Positions 9,167-18,950 are shown, counted from the first letter of the stretch. The stretch is DNA of 64,000 bases from Flavobacterium branchiarum (GCF_030409845.1 NZ_JAUFQQ010000005.1:1426001-1490000); one strand, 5' to 3'. Numbers and translations: made by a program. The notes: generated from the letters alone by a model not told the origin.

Positions 9167-9994
9167 TTAAGGTTTCGTGTTTTTATACTCTCCTAAAACT
9201 TTAAAATATTCCGCCATAATTTCTATTAGTGATTTTGCCTTTGCATAATCTTCGTAATCTTCAAAAGTTACATCTACGAAAAAGGAATATTTCCAAGGTG
9301 TCTCTATTTTTGGCAACGATTGAATTTTTGTTAAATTCAGTTTGCAATCGCTCATTACATTTAAAACCGCCGCTAAACTGCCACGTTTATGATTTAATTC
9401 GAATTTTATCGATGCTCTGTTAATCTCCTTTGTAGGCAAAAAAGAATTCTCTTTCTTAATTATTACAAAGCGGGTCATATTGTTTTTGATCGTCTGAATT
9501 TCTGGCGCCAGAATTTCTAAATCATACATAACCGAAGCCGTTTTACTTCCAATTGCTGCAATTCCAGTTAATTGTTTTTCCTGAATTCTTCTTGCAGTTT
9601 CGGCAGTATCTTTATCCTCTACCAATTTTACATTTGGATATTTTTTCAAGAAATCCATACATTGTAATAATGCCATTGGATGTGAATGAACCTCTGTAAT
9701 ATCCTCTATTTTCTGACCTTTTAGAGCCATTAAATTTTGGTGAATGCTTAAATAATGCTCTCCAATTATGTGCAAATTATTCTTGTCTATCAAGGCATAA
9801 TTCGGAATAATTGGCCCTGCGATTGAATTCTCGATTGCCATTACTGCCTGATCTGATTTCCCAGAAAGCACGCTGTCAATTAATTCCTCAAACGATAAAC
9901 ACTCGTCAATATCCACGTTTCCAGAGAAATACTCATTCACTACCTGATGATGAAATGAGCCTTTAATACCTTGTATTGCAATTTTTGTTGTCAT
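9167..9994 (-). CDS. pheA: Prephenate dehydratase
   Basis: A 275-residue protein with a periplasmic-binding-protein-like catalytic domain (residues about 3-180) that contains the conserved NNMTRFVII segment (the TRF motif needed for decarboxylating dehydration). A C-terminal ACT domain (about 195-270) follows, with LTKIQSLPKIETPWKYSFF, the region that binds phenylalanine for feedback inhibition in this family. It makes phenylpyruvate from prephenate. It is the first gene of the aromatic cluster. A hairpin with a T run ends only about 7-15 bases before its ATG, so the transcript must read through a terminator-like structure. Confidence 0.95.
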   Translation of the reverse strand: MTTKIAIQGIKGSFHHQVVNEYFSGNVDIDECLSFEELIDSVLSGKSDQAVMAIENSIAGPIIPNYALIDKNNLHIIGEHYLSIHQNLMALKGQKIEDITEVHSHPMALLQCMDFLKKYPNVKLVEDKDTAETARRIQEKQLTGIAAIGSKTASVMYDLEILAPEIQTIKNNMTRFVIIKKENSFLPTKEINRASIKFELNHKRGSLAAVLNVMSDCKLNLTKIQSLPKIETPWKYSFFVDVTFEDYEDYAKAKSLIEIMAEYFKVLGEYKNTKP

Positions 9995-10000
9995 ATACTC

Positions 10001-10029
10001 AAAAAAAAATCCTGATAGATATCAGGATT
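10001..10029 (-). terminator. Terminator-like hairpin in the pheA leader (possible attenuator)
   Basis: On the minus strand AATCCTGATA and TATCAGGATT form a 10-bp stem with a two-base loop, followed at once by nine T residues and then, seven bases later, by the pheA ATG. A promoter between the hairpin and the ATG is impossible for lack of space, so pheA mRNA must contain it. It could also simply be the terminator of the upstream unit, with pheA expressed by read-through. Confidence 0.6.
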
Positions 10030-10050
10030 GTATATTAGTTTTATTTGTCT

Positions 10051-10245
10051 TTAAATTTTCTCAAATAACCATAGCACAATCCTTACTTCTACTAAAGAAG
10101 AAATAATAAGTGTTGCTAAAATAAAAACGGTTATGTGACATTTCTGTTTGTGTTTTTCAATAAATTCTTTGCGAATGTATACATTATTTTTACTGCACCA
10201 AAAAAAATAATGCTTTTTATGAAACAAAAAAGGATTTCTTAACAA
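10051..10245 (-). other. Possible aromatic-rich leader ORF upstream of pheA (doubtful)
   Basis: An open frame of 64 codons can start only at TTG; there is no in-frame ATG and no evident ribosome binding site. Its first 17 residues are rich in aromatic residues (LFHKKHYFFW), which is what a Phe/Tyr-sensing leader peptide would need, and it ends 23 bases before the terminator-like hairpin. The rest of the 9995-10310 gap shows nothing else I can name. It may be chance in T-rich DNA. Confidence 0.2.
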
Positions 10246-10310
10246 ATAAGCTCGATTTTGTAAGATAATTAAATAAATCGGCCTTAAAATGCGATTTAAC
10301 TAATTGCTAA

Positions 10311-10709
10311 TTAGTGATTATAGATGTCTCCAAACTTCTCTTCTAAGAATATTATGTGAAAAACATTCTGATTTCTTAAACCTAAAAAAGGTCTATTATC
10401 TCCATTTGCTCTAAAAACCGTTAAATCTGTTACATCTGGTGAAATAAATTTAGGCAAATCAGGCTTTATTTGTCTAACAGGTATTTTTTCGGTTCCAAAG
10501 CCATGTTTTTGAGCCACATTTATCTGATTCCAAGTTAGATTAGACAGCTTTTTTAATCTCTCAATAAAATCAGCATAAAACTTAAAATCTTTATTTGGCT
10601 CGGTCTGCAAATACTTGAAGCAAAAGATTGGATAGTTCAATTCTGTATTATTTTGAGTAGGAACTGTTATTATACTTTCCTTAATATCTCTTTTTTTAAT
10701 TTTTCCCAT
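10311..10709 (-). CDS. Putative toxin of a Panacea-type toxin-antitoxin pair
   Basis: A 132-residue protein of no family I can name with certainty. The C-terminal third, FRANGDNRPFLGLRNQNVFH followed by IIFLEEKFGDIYNH, has the basic-then-hydrophobic pattern with a terminal Tyr/His seen in RelE-like and other small RNA-targeting toxins. Its ATG directly follows the stop codon of a Panacea (DUF4065) protein, the arrangement expected when the Panacea protein is the antitoxin and the partner varies. The assignment as toxin rests mainly on this neighbourhood; a plain hypothetical protein is the alternative. Confidence 0.55.
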   Translation of the reverse strand: MGKIKKRDIKESIITVPTQNNTELNYPIFCFKYLQTEPNKDFKFYADFIERLKKLSNLTWNQINVAQKHGFGTEKIPVRQIKPDLPKFISPDVTDLTVFRANGDNRPFLGLRNQNVFHIIFLEEKFGDIYNH

Positions 10710-11156
10710 CTACTCGTTGATTTGAGTTTTAAAATACTCTCTCAGCAAGTCATAAGAGATTTCACCTTGAGGATTTTCATGAAAAATTTTCTTCCATGGT
10801 AACTCTGCATGTGTCATTTCCATCAACTTTATAGCAGAAAATTGTCCAAATTCGGTCATTACTTCCTTAAACAAATCATTTTCTTCCTCAGTCAATTCAA
10901 TAATTTGTACATCTTCTTTTAGCGTAATGGCACCTGATCCAAAATCTTTAAAATGGTCAAACATATCTCTTACAACAGGTCCATACTGCCAAGCTTCAAA
11001 TTCTTCTTCGAATAACTTCTTATCATATACAGCAATAAAAAAGCCTTGCATATAATAAAGTATTTTCTGGAGTTTTAAATTGGAAATAATCTCTCCTTGA
11101 CTAGCGTCTGTATGTGCAATAATTTTATGTGCAATTGCTAAAACTGGATAACTCAT
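10710..11156 (-). CDS. Panacea (DUF4065, SocA/GepA-like) domain protein, probable antitoxin
   Basis: A 148-residue single-domain protein. It has the family signatures NLKLQKILYYMQGFFIA (about 27-43), FEAWQYGPVVRDMF (about 54-67) and MTHAELPWKK (about 114-123). Panacea domains are known as antitoxin modules paired with many unrelated toxins, and SocA acts as a proteolysis adaptor. The ATG at 11156 (MSYPVLAIAHKI) is preferred over the in-frame GTG three bases earlier. The gene precedes and abuts its putative toxin (10311..10709), and together they form a two-gene unit in an accessory patch next to a broken KilA-N gene. Confidence 0.85.
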   Translation of the reverse strand: MSYPVLAIAHKIIAHTDASQGEIISNLKLQKILYYMQGFFIAVYDKKLFEEEFEAWQYGPVVRDMFDHFKDFGSGAITLKEDVQIIELTEEENDLFKEVMTEFGQFSAIKLMEMTHAELPWKKIFHENPQGEISYDLLREYFKTQINE

Positions 11157-11304
11157 CACTTTTTTTTATAAATTTAAACAATTCTTTTCAACTATCCATG
11201 GAGTATTATTACTTCATAAATCCTCTTTATAAAACAACTTCCCTCAAAGAAAGCCTAATTCTTATTCAACTTTTAAATTACCTCCTACTTCGGATAAACT
11301 GTTC

Positions 11305-12293
11305 TCATTTATTCCCTTCTCCTTTATTTCCAAATTTTTTTCTTTTATTGAACTCCAAAAGATTTTTTTTACTAGCTTCTAAAATATCTTTTTTAGATTC
11401 TAATTCAATCTCATCTGGAGTAAAATTTTCTACGTTAAGATAAGTCATTGGATTAGATTTTTTTATAGACTTCACCATATCCACTTTCGAAAACTGCTCC
11501 TTCTGATCTAGAGCCATCTTCCGTAAAAATTCAAATCTTTCTTTTTTGGGAGTCCCCATTTTTATCAACTGAGAACTAAGAGATTCTAAATTAGACATAA
11601 CAAGCAAATCATTAATACTTGAAAAGTCTCTCATGTTTTTCCCATCATTTGCGTGTACTGGATTAGCTTCTTTCCATTGTTTTGCTGTATAACCATATAA
11701 AGCTAAATTTAACACGTCGGCTTCATTAGCATATTCTACGCCTTGCTTTTCTTGTGGCAAAATACTATTTGGAATGATGTGTTTCTGAACTGCATCAGTA
11801 TGAAGGGCGTAATTCACTTTTGTCATAAGACGCCTAACATCCCATTCCAAATTATATTGATTACTTTCAACTTCTTTTAGTCTTTGATATTCTTTATAAA
11901 GATAAATTTTAAAAACTGGACTTATTGCCGAACCAAACTCCATAGCAATATCTCTATGAGCATATGTCCCTCCGTTTTTACCTGCTTTTGAAAACACACC
12001 TATCGCATTAGTACTTCCTACCCAACCGTTTATAAAGTAAAAGAAGGAACTCCTGCGCTTCTTCTAAAGTGGTCATATTCGACCACTTTAAAATTAGGAT
12101 TATAAAGCGTTTCCCAAGTGCCCATATATTCTATAGTAGAAATACTTCTAAGCCAATTTTTTATTACATCTGCTGCTCTTGCATCACCTTCTTTCGCACT
12201 TACCATATCTGTAAGACATATGTAATCTTCACTATCCTTTGTATATACAGAAACCGGTACGCTATCAACAATCATTTTTTGTACTTTATTCAT
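11305..12293 (-). pseudogene. KilA-N domain protein, frameshifted
   Basis: Two frames together make one KilA-N DNA-binding protein. The 5' part (from ATG 12293) encodes 87 residues, MNKVQKMIV through the KilA-N segment YICLTDMV to GVPSFTL, then meets a stop at about 12030. The reading continues in another frame as NGWVGSTNAIGVFSKAG followed by KNGGTYAHRDIAMEFGSAIS and a C-terminal helical, Lys-rich region ending at 11305. The homology passes straight through the break, so one base appears to be lost near 12026-12032. I see no classical slippery heptamer there. KilA-N proteins are common in phages and accessory islands of Bacteroidota, and this one is probably inactive unless frameshifting or a sequencing error is involved. 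Confidence 0.8.
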
Positions 12294-12420
12294 TTCTAAT
12301 CTTATTTATAGTATTTTTCATTCCAAAAATACATCAAAATCTTTTTTTGTGCTAAAAAAAAACAGCCACCTTACGATAACTGCTTTCTATAACATTAAGA
12401 ATAATCTCTTACTCTATATT

Positions 12421-12493
12421 CTTTATTCTTTATTCTATCTTCTTTATTCTATCTTCTTTATTCTATCTTCTTTATTCTATTTTCTTTATTCTT
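12421..12493. repeat. Short tandem repeat, 14-bp unit
   Basis: About five copies of the unit CTTTATTCTATCTT (first clear copy 12428-12441, then 12442, 12456 and 12470, with a diverged last copy). It fills the space directly after the nrdA stop codon and before the KilA-N remnant. Confidence 0.85.
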
Positions 12494-12495
12494 AT

Positions 12496-14922
12496 TTAAG
12501 ACCCACACATTTCGCAATCATCTGGACCTGCAGCTTGTGCTTTTAATAGCATTGCTTTATAATCCTCTACATTGATTGGCTCTACTTCTGGAGCTATGAC
12601 TGCTGCCGCAACAACTACTGGTGCTACTGCTACTGGTACAGTTTCTTCTTTTTTATCGTTGTTTAATGTAAATTTAATTGCATCTACAGCCGATTTAGTT
12701 CTCAAGTAATACATTCCTGTTTTTAAACCTGATTGCCATGCATAGAAGTGCATTGATGTAAGCTTAGAATAGTTTGCATCTTGCATAAACAAGTTTAACG
12801 ATTGCGACTGGTCAATAAAATAACCTCTTTGACGAGACATATCTAAAATGTCTTTCATAGACATTTCCCAAACTGTTTTATACAATTCTTTTAGATCTGC
12901 TGGAATTCCATCAATGTTTTGAACTGATCCGTTATGACGCATAATTTCTTGCTTCAACGTTTCGTTCCACAATCCTCTTTCTACTAAATCATGAAGTAAA
13001 TGTTTGTTTACTACGATGAATTCTCCAGAAAGAGTTCTTCTTGTATAGATATTTGATGTATATGGCTCGAAAGCTTCGTTGTTTCCTAAAATCTGAGAAG
13101 TAGATGCTGTTGGCATTGGCGCAACTAATAATGAGTTACGAACTCCGTTTGCAACAACTTCTTTACGCAATGAAGCCCAGTCCCAACGTCCTGATAATTC
13201 TTCATCTTTCATTCCCCACATATTGTATTGGAATTCTCCTTTTGACATCGGAGACCCTTCAAATGTAGAATATGGACCTTCAACTTTTGCTAACTCCATA
13301 GATGCAGTTACTGCAGCGAAATACAATGTTTCAAAAATTTCTTGATTCAATTGTTTTGCATCATCGCTTGTAAACGGCATTCTTAACATAATAAAAGCAT
13401 CAGCAAGTCCTTGAACTCCTAAGCCAATTGGTCTATGGCGAACGTTTGAATTTTCTGCTTCTTTTACTGGGTAATAGTTTCTGTCAATTACCTTATTTAA
13501 ATTGAATGTTACACGTTTAGTAACATCATATAATTTTTGGTGATCAAATTTTCCATTCTCAACAAACATTGGTAATGAAATCGAAGCTAGGTTACAAACT
13601 GCAACTTCATCTGGAGATGTGTACTCAATAATTTCAGTACATAAGTTTGATGAACGGATTGTTCCTAAGTTCTTTTGGTTTGATTTACGGTTTGCTGCAT
13701 CTTTATACAACATATACGGAAGTCCAGTTTCTACTTGAGATTCAAGGATTTTTTCCCAAATTTCTCTTGCTTTGATTGTTTTTCTTCCTTTTCCAGCTGC
13801 TTCATATCCTAAATACAAAGCGTCGAATTCTTCGCTGTGTACATCTGATAATCCTGGGCATTCATTAGGACACATTAAAGTCCATGTTGTATCTTCTTGA
13901 ACTCTCTTCATGAATAAATCTGGAATCCACATTCCAAGAAATAAATCACGTGTTCTCATTTCTTCCTTACCGTGGTTTTTTCTCAAATCTAGGAAATCAA
14001 AAATATCAGCATGCCAAGGCTCAATGTACATAGCAAAACTTCCTTTACGTTTTCCACCACCTTGATCTACATAACGAGCTGTCATATCATACACACGTAA
14101 CATTGGAACAATTCCGTTAGAAGTTCCATTAGTTCCACTGATATAAGATCCAGTTGCTCTAACATTATGTATTGCTAAACCAATACCTCCAGCAGATTGC
14201 GAAATCTTAGCTGTTTGTTTTAATGTATCGTAGATTCCATCAATACTATCATCTTTCATTGTTAACAAGAAACAAGATGACATTTGTGGTTTTGGTGTTC
14301 CTGAATTAAACAATGTTGGGGTAGCGTGAGTAAAGAACTTTTTAGACATTAATTCATACGTTTCAATCGCAGACTCAATATCATCTTTATGGATTCCTAT
14401 AGAAACACGCATCAACATATGTTGTGGTCTCTCTACAATTTTACCATTTATCTTTAGTAAATAAGAACGTTCCAAAGTTTTAAATCCAAAATAATCGTAA
14501 TTAAAATCACGGTTATAAATAATTGTTGAATCTAAAACCTGTGAGTTTTTCTTAATTACCTCATAAACATCATCAGCTAACAAAGGTGCTTCTTTTCCTG
14601 TTCTTGGATTGACATAATTATACATATCTGTCATCGTCTCAGAGAAAGACTTTGTTGTATTAGAATGTAAATTAGAAACAGCAATACGAGCCGCAAGTTG
14701 TGCGTAATCAGGATGTGCTATTGTCATAGATGCTGCAGTTTCGGCAGCTAGGTTATCTAGTTCTGAAGTCGAAACTCCATCATACAATCCCTCGATAACA
14801 CGCATGGCTACCTTAACAGGATCTACAAGTTCATTTAACCCGTAACACAATTTTTTGATTCTATCCGTAATCTTATCAAACATTACTGGCTCCTTACGAC
14901 CATCTCTCTTTATTACATACAT
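12496..14922 (-). CDS. nrdA: Class I ribonucleoside-diphosphate reductase, alpha (large) subunit
   Basis: An 808-residue protein. It has an N-terminal ATP-cone (residues about 1-90, [18 protein letters not shown]), the barrel domain with the substrate-site cysteines (MSSCFLLTM about 213-221, and NLCTEI), and the C-terminal CEMCGS whose cysteine pair shuttles reducing equivalents. It reduces ribonucleoside diphosphates to deoxy forms and needs NrdB for the radical. A low-complexity insert rich in Val/Ala/Pro (about 755-785) precedes the C-terminal tail. nrdB lies 275 bases upstream on the same strand; the gap shows no clear NrdR box. Confidence 0.97.
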   Translation of the reverse strand: MYVIKRDGRKEPVMFDKITDRIKKLCYGLNELVDPVKVAMRVIEGLYDGVSTSELDNLAAETAASMTIAHPDYAQLAARIAVSNLHSNTTKSFSETMTDMYNYVNPRTGKEAPLLADDVYEVIKKNSQVLDSTIIYNRDFNYDYFGFKTLERSYLLKINGKIVERPQHMLMRVSIGIHKDDIESAIETYELMSKKFFTHATPTLFNSGTPKPQMSSCFLLTMKDDSIDGIYDTLKQTAKISQSAGGIGLAIHNVRATGSYISGTNGTSNGIVPMLRVYDMTARYVDQGGGKRKGSFAMYIEPWHADIFDFLDLRKNHGKEEMRTRDLFLGMWIPDLFMKRVQEDTTWTLMCPNECPGLSDVHSEEFDALYLGYEAAGKGRKTIKAREIWEKILESQVETGLPYMLYKDAANRKSNQKNLGTIRSSNLCTEIIEYTSPDEVAVCNLASISLPMFVENGKFDHQKLYDVTKRVTFNLNKVIDRNYYPVKEAENSNVRHRPIGLGVQGLADAFIMLRMPFTSDDAKQLNQEIFETLYFAAVTASMELAKVEGPYSTFEGSPMSKGEFQYNMWGMKDEELSGRWDWASLRKEVVANGVRNSLLVAPMPTASTSQILGNNEAFEPYTSNIYTRRTLSGEFIVVNKHLLHDLVERGLWNETLKQEIMRHNGSVQNIDGIPADLKELYKTVWEMSMKDILDMSRQRGYFIDQSQSLNLFMQDANYSKLTSMHFYAWQSGLKTGMYYLRTKSAVDAIKFTLNNDKKEETVPVAVAPVVVAAAVIAPEVEPINVEDYKAMLLKAQAAGPDDCEMCGS

Positions 14923-15197
14923 AAGCCTACTTTTTTATTGTTATTGAAAAAATGAAAGACACCAGAATAACGAATTCTAGCGCTTAAACATTGTGTGTTT
15001 TATTAAATAATTTAGGAGTTAGTAGCATCCCAATAGTTTGCCTGTTCTTAATCTAATATAGATCAAAAATTAGTCAATAATACCATTGAATCTTCGATTT
15101 GGGAAAAGAGATTCAACCTTTAAATTCTTTAGTTATAGAAACTTTCGCTTCTTAATTTTTTATTTTAGTACGTGGTATTACTAAAATTTACAGTCGT

Positions 15198-16187
15198 CTA
15201 AAAATCTGCATCGAAGCTTATTTTTTGCGAATCGCTATCTCCAGCTGAACTACTGTTCATAACACCAGCTTTTTGATATTCTGAAACTCTTTTTTCAAAG
15301 AAATTAGTTTTTCCTTGAAGCGAAATCATATCCATGAAATCAAAAGGATTTGATGAGTTATAAACTCGGTCACAACCTAACTCAACAAGTAATCTATCGG
15401 CAACAAATTCTAAATATTGCGTCATTAAAACAGCATTCATACCAATTAAACTAACAGGAAGAGATTCTGTTACAAATTCTCTTTCGATATCTAAAGCATC
15501 AACGATAATTTCTTTAATTCTATCTTTTGGTACTTTGTTTATTAAATGGTGATTGTGTAAATGCACTGCAAAATCACAATGAACTCCCTCGTCACGAGAA
15601 ATTAATTCGTTTGAGAATGTCAAACCTGGCATTAAACCACGTTTTTTCAACCAAAAAATAGAACAGAAAGCACCTGAGAAAAATATTCCTTCTACGGCAG
15701 CAAAAGCAATCAAACGCTCTGCAAACGAGTCAGACTCGATCCATTTTAGAGCCCAATTTGCTTTCTTTGCAATTGCAGGAAAAACATCTAGTGCATTAAA
15801 CAACTGATCTTTTTCAGCTTCATCCTTTACATAAGTATCAATAAGAAGAGAATAGGTTTCGCTATGAATGTTTTCCATCATGATTTGAAAACCATAGAAA
15901 AATTTAGCCTCAGCATATTGTACTTCGTTTACAAAATTCTCAGCAAGGTTTTCATTTACGATTCCGTCTGATGCTGCAAAGAATGCCAATATATGCTTAA
16001 CGAAATATCTTTCATCATCCGACAACTTGTTATTCCAATCATTCAAGTCTTGATGTAAATCAATTTCCTCAGCAGTCCAAAAACTCGCTTCCATCTTCTT
16101 ATACCAATCCCAAATATCATGGTGTTTGATTGGAAAAATTACGAAACGGTTCTTATTTTCTTGTAAAATTGGTTCGACTTGTGACAT
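15198..16187 (-). CDS. nrdB: Class I ribonucleotide reductase, beta (small) subunit
   Basis: A 329-residue ferritin-like protein with all metal ligands visible: Asp in [13 protein letters not shown], Glu and His in [11 protein letters not shown] (with the radical Tyr candidate in SETYS), Glu in AAVEGIFF, and Glu and His in [11 protein letters not shown]. This argues for a normal di-metal, tyrosyl-radical type rather than the metal-free variant. It supplies the radical to NrdA, encoded 275 bases downstream. The 343-base region upstream (16188-16530) has no gene but holds a nested dyad. Confidence 0.97.
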   Translation of the reverse strand: MSQVEPILQENKNRFVIFPIKHHDIWDWYKKMEASFWTAEEIDLHQDLNDWNNKLSDDERYFVKHILAFFAASDGIVNENLAENFVNEVQYAEAKFFYGFQIMMENIHSETYSLLIDTYVKDEAEKDQLFNALDVFPAIAKKANWALKWIESDSFAERLIAFAAVEGIFFSGAFCSIFWLKKRGLMPGLTFSNELISRDEGVHCDFAVHLHNHHLINKVPKDRIKEIIVDALDIEREFVTESLPVSLIGMNAVLMTQYLEFVADRLLVELGCDRVYNSSNPFDFMDMISLQGKTNFFEKRVSEYQKAGVMNSSSAGDSDSQKISFDADF

Positions 16188-16248
16188 TGTTGTTGTGTTT
16201 TATTTTAAAAAAAATCAATGAATTTTCATCCACTTAAGTAGAGTACAA

Positions 16249-16296
16249 AGATTGTCATTTGTTGGCTAAAATAAAAGCCAAACTTATTCACAATCT
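16249..16296 (-). promoter_or_regulatory. Nested inverted repeat upstream of nrdB
   Basis: Within the otherwise empty 16188-16530 gap, an outer pair AGATTGT / ACAATCT (16249-16255 and 16290-16296) encloses an inner pair TTGGCT / AGCCAA (16262-16267 and 16276-16281). On the minus strand the outer arm runs into ATCTTTG, a possible -7 box, so the dyad could be an operator over the nrdB promoter or a leader hairpin about 60-110 bases before the ATG. The rest of the gap shows nothing I can name. Confidence 0.4.
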
Positions 16297-16530
16297 CCTG
16301 TAGTTTTTAACAAATGCCTAAAACGGAATAATTTTCATACAAAACATTAATTTTCTGAAAACTAAACAGTTAACATCTACCAAACCTATAATAGCATCCG
16401 TAAAATATAGGATTTTTATAATAGAATGCAAAGCTTTTTTGTAAATTTTAAAAATCTTTTTTCCGTACTCATTTAAAAGATTTTACATTATAATATCGGC
16501 TAAATTTTAGTAACCAAAATAGCCTAATAA

Positions 16531-17100
16531 TTAAGTGCGTTTTATCTCTTGCGCTACTTTATCAAGTTCCGCATACCAATCTTCGCCAAACCTGCGAATT
16601 AAAGCCTCCTTGACAAATTTATACACAGGAACTTCTAATTCTTGACCTAAAGAACAGGCCGCATCGCAAATATCCCACTTATCATAATTGACAGCAGCAA
16701 ACTCGGTAAAATCCTTTACTCTAATTGGATATAAATGACACGAAACTGGTTTTTTCCAGCTTACGATTCCTTGATTGTACGCTTGTTCGATACCACAAAG
16801 TGCCGTTTTACCATCGAAAATCACGTATGCACAATCTTTATCATCAATTAAAGGTGTTTCAAGATCTCCATCAGTACCTTTAACCCAAGTTCCTTGTGCT
16901 TCGATAGCAGCAATTCCTTCTTTGCGTAAAAATGGCTTTACTTTTGGATAAATTTCCTCCAAAATCTTTGTCTCTTCTTCGCTTAAAGGAGCACCAGCGT
17001 CGCCATCGACACAGCAAGCACCTTTGCAAGCAGATAAATTACAAACAAATTCTTTTTCAAGAATATCCTCAGAAATGATAGTTTTTCCTAATTGAAACAT
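16531..17100 (-). CDS. DUF3109 family cysteine-rich protein
   Basis: A 189-residue protein with the family cysteine clusters: CNLSACKGACC (about 21-31), CAYVIFDGKTALCGIEQ, SCHLYPIRV and CDAACSLG. Such spacing resembles YkgJ-type zinc- or iron-binding proteins, so a metal or Fe-S site is likely. The biochemical function is unknown. It is a widespread core gene of Bacteroidota and stands alone here, with a clear -7 box (TACCTTTG) 28 bases before its ATG. Confidence 0.88.
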   Translation of the reverse strand: MFQLGKTIISEDILEKEFVCNLSACKGACCVDGDAGAPLSEEETKILEEIYPKVKPFLRKEGIAAIEAQGTWVKGTDGDLETPLIDDKDCAYVIFDGKTALCGIEQAYNQGIVSWKKPVSCHLYPIRVKDFTEFAAVNYDKWDICDAACSLGQELEVPVYKFVKEALIRRFGEDWYAELDKVAQEIKRT

Positions 17101-17128
17101 GATATATAGTGTACTGAATTATAAAATG

Positions 17129-17136
17129 CAAAGGTA
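17129..17136 (-). promoter_or_regulatory. -7 box of the DUF3109 gene
   Basis: TACCTTTG on the minus strand, 28 bases before the ATG at 17100, matches TAnnTTTG. A convincing -33 box at the right spacing was not found. Confidence 0.5.
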
Positions 17137-17294
17137 ATCAATCTATTTTGATGCCAGTAAGATAAAATGAACCAAAAAAAACACTTATATTTCTACTACC
17201 TTAATTAAAAAAATAAAACCGTATCTTGTTGCAAATAGCACTCAGAAGCCTTTAAAACGTATTTTTACAACAAAAAATCACAGATTAGGGTTAA

Positions 17295-17328
17295 TTTGTT
17301 ATAAAAATCCATTTATTTTTTACCTTTA
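17295..17328 (+). promoter_or_regulatory. Promoter of the MarC gene
   Basis: TTTG at 17295-17298 and TACCTTTA at 17321-17328 are separated by 22 bases, close to the Bacteroidota -33/-7 arrangement. The -7 box lies 28 bases before the ATG at 17357. Confidence 0.5.
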
Positions 17329-17356
17329 CCCACGTTTAATTCCTAAATAAAAACAA

Positions 17357-17935
17357 ATGTTAGATATCGATTTAAAAGAAATAATAACTGTTGGAATGGT
17401 ACTCTTTGCTGTAATTGACATTGTCGGTTCTATTCCTATTATTGTTAACCTAAGATCAAAAGTTGGACATATAGAATCTGAAAAAGCTTCAATAGTTGCG
17501 GGTTTAATAATGATCATCTTCCTTTTTATCGGAGAAGGTTTCTTGAAAATAATCGGTATCGATGTGCATTCTTTTGCTGTAGCAGGATCTTTTGTACTGT
17601 TTTTTCTTGCTTTAGAAATGATTCTAGGAATTCATATCTATCGCGATGAAGAAGCAAGCTCCGCATCAATTGTTCCACTAGCCTTTCCTTTAATTGCTGG
17701 AGCCGGAACAATGACCACGCTACTTTCATTGCGCTCACAGTTTCATACTATAAATATTGTAATTGCAATTATACTTAATATAACGCTCGTATATATTGTT
17801 TTAAAATCTTCTTCTAAAATCGAAAAAATGCTAGGAAAAAACGGACTTGGCGTGGTTCGTAAGACATTTGGAGTCGTGCTTTTAGCTATTGCTGTTAAAT
17901 TATTCGCTGCTAATGTTAAAGGTTTGTTTGTCTAA
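17357..17935 (+). CDS. MarC family (UPF0056) integral membrane protein
   Basis: A 192-residue protein with about six transmembrane helices (roughly 9-31, 41-61, 68-88, 106-124, 134-154 and 168-190) and the MarC-family signature PLAFPLIAGAGTMTTLL around residues 106-122. The family is widespread in the inner membrane. Early claims of a role in multiple antibiotic resistance were not upheld, so the function is unknown. A small membrane protein and a flavoprotein follow on the same strand. Confidence 0.9.
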   Translation: MLDIDLKEIITVGMVLFAVIDIVGSIPIIVNLRSKVGHIESEKASIVAGLIMIIFLFIGEGFLKIIGIDVHSFAVAGSFVLFFLALEMILGIHIYRDEEASSASIVPLAFPLIAGAGTMTTLLSLRSQFHTINIVIAIILNITLVYIVLKSSSKIEKMLGKNGLGVVRKTFGVVLLAIAVKLFAANVKGLFV

Positions 17936-18063
17936 AATTAATTTTCATAAATTTACCCCATTGAAATACTTAAAAGTTGAAATACTCGTTTGCGGAAAGA
18001 CCAAAAAACAATATTTCATTTTAAATACTTCTTTCAATCAATTTAGAAATAAATAGTTAGACT

Positions 18064-18267
18064 ATGAAAATTTTTACTTCCATATTAGTGCTTTTAGCTT
18101 TAGCCTTGATTATTTTCAATATTACTTTGCTAGACTTTCAAAATCCTCTACAAGGAGATAGCATGGTGGCTTTTATTGGAATAGCAGCTTCTTTTTGTGC
18201 CGTACTGATTCTTTTGATTTTTAGAATTTCTAAAAAAATTGAAGAAAAAATGAACGACCAAAAATAA
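18064..18267 (+). CDS. Small two-helix membrane protein
   Basis: A 67-residue protein with two predicted membrane helices (about 4-24 and 34-54) and a short Lys-rich cytoplasmic tail ending KKIEEKMNDQK. Its stop is one base before the ATG of the flavoprotein gene at 18269, so the two are translationally linked. I recognise no family; the tight coupling is the main reason to believe the gene is real. Confidence 0.75.
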   Translation: MKIFTSILVLLALALIIFNITLLDFQNPLQGDSMVAFIGIAASFCAVLILLIFRISKKIEEKMNDQK

Positions 18268-18268
18268 T

Positions 18269-18874
18269 ATGTTTGACGTTTTAATTATTGGCGGTGGCGT
18301 ATCCAGTATGTCCTGTGCACTTGTTCTAGGATCTGCACAAAACAAGCCTTTTGTCATTGACAAAAAAATTGGAATTTTTACGCATCAAAAAAGTTCTTCT
18401 CTCCAAGATGCTCTTTTCAATAATGCTTACGGTATTGCTCCTGGAAAATTAGGTTCTGAATTACTATCAGAAAGTACCGAACATTTAGAACAGGAATACC
18501 CTCACATTACACAGATCGCAAATGAAAAAGTAATAAAGGTTGAAGGTGAATACCCTGAATTCTTAGTTACAACAAACAAAGACTCTTACAAAACCAAAAT
18601 GATAGTTATTGGTATTGGTTCTGCAAATACATTTGCTATTGAAGGCTTAACCCAATACATTGAACCTCATAAAAAGGCCCTTCCCGAAAAACAACGAGTT
18701 CAACTAAAAAATATCGATCATAAAGTTGCCGAAGGCATCTATGTCATAGGTACTCTCGCAGGATGGAGAAGTCAGTTGGCTATTGCTGCAGGAAGTGGAG
18801 CCGCAGTTGCAACCGATATTCTTACGGTATGGAATAATGGTGTTCAAACTCATGCTCACGATAGTACTCGATAA
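18269..18874 (+). CDS. NAD(P)/FAD-dependent oxidoreductase, short thioredoxin-reductase-like
   Basis: A 201-residue flavoprotein. The FAD-binding GGGVSSMSCA (residues 8-17) and a second dinucleotide-fold strand (MIVIGIGSANTF about 111-122) are visible, and the FAD-closing segment GIYVIGTLAGW is near residue 152. It is much shorter than true thioredoxin reductases (about 310) and lacks their CxxC, so its electron acceptor is unknown. The C-terminus ends in a His-rich THAHDSTR. It is coupled to the small membrane protein before it. Confidence 0.8.
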   Translation: MFDVLIIGGGVSSMSCALVLGSAQNKPFVIDKKIGIFTHQKSSSLQDALFNNAYGIAPGKLGSELLSESTEHLEQEYPHITQIANEKVIKVEGEYPEFLVTTNKDSYKTKMIVIGIGSANTFAIEGLTQYIEPHKKALPEKQRVQLKNIDHKVAEGIYVIGTLAGWRSQLAIAAGSGAAVATDILTVWNNGVQTHAHDSTR

Positions 18875-18892
18875 CAACATTATAAAATACAA

Positions 18893-18950
18893 AAACCATT
18901 AAGAAATTAAGTAAGCATTATGCTTTTGATATCTTAATGGTTTATTTTTT
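18893..18950. terminator. Bidirectional terminator between convergent genes
   Basis: AAACCATTAAGA (18893-18904) pairs with TCTTAATGGTTT (18932-18943) to form a 12-bp perfect stem, followed by a T run on the plus strand and A-rich sequence before it. It separates the flavoprotein gene from the convergent OB-fold lipoprotein gene. Confidence 0.8.

Noticed and set aside
11129..11443. 104-codon plus-strand frame over the gap between the Panacea and KilA-N genes
   Set aside because: It is Leu/Ser/Phe-rich sequence typical of antisense AT-rich DNA, overlaps both neighbours and has no ribosome-binding or promoter signal.
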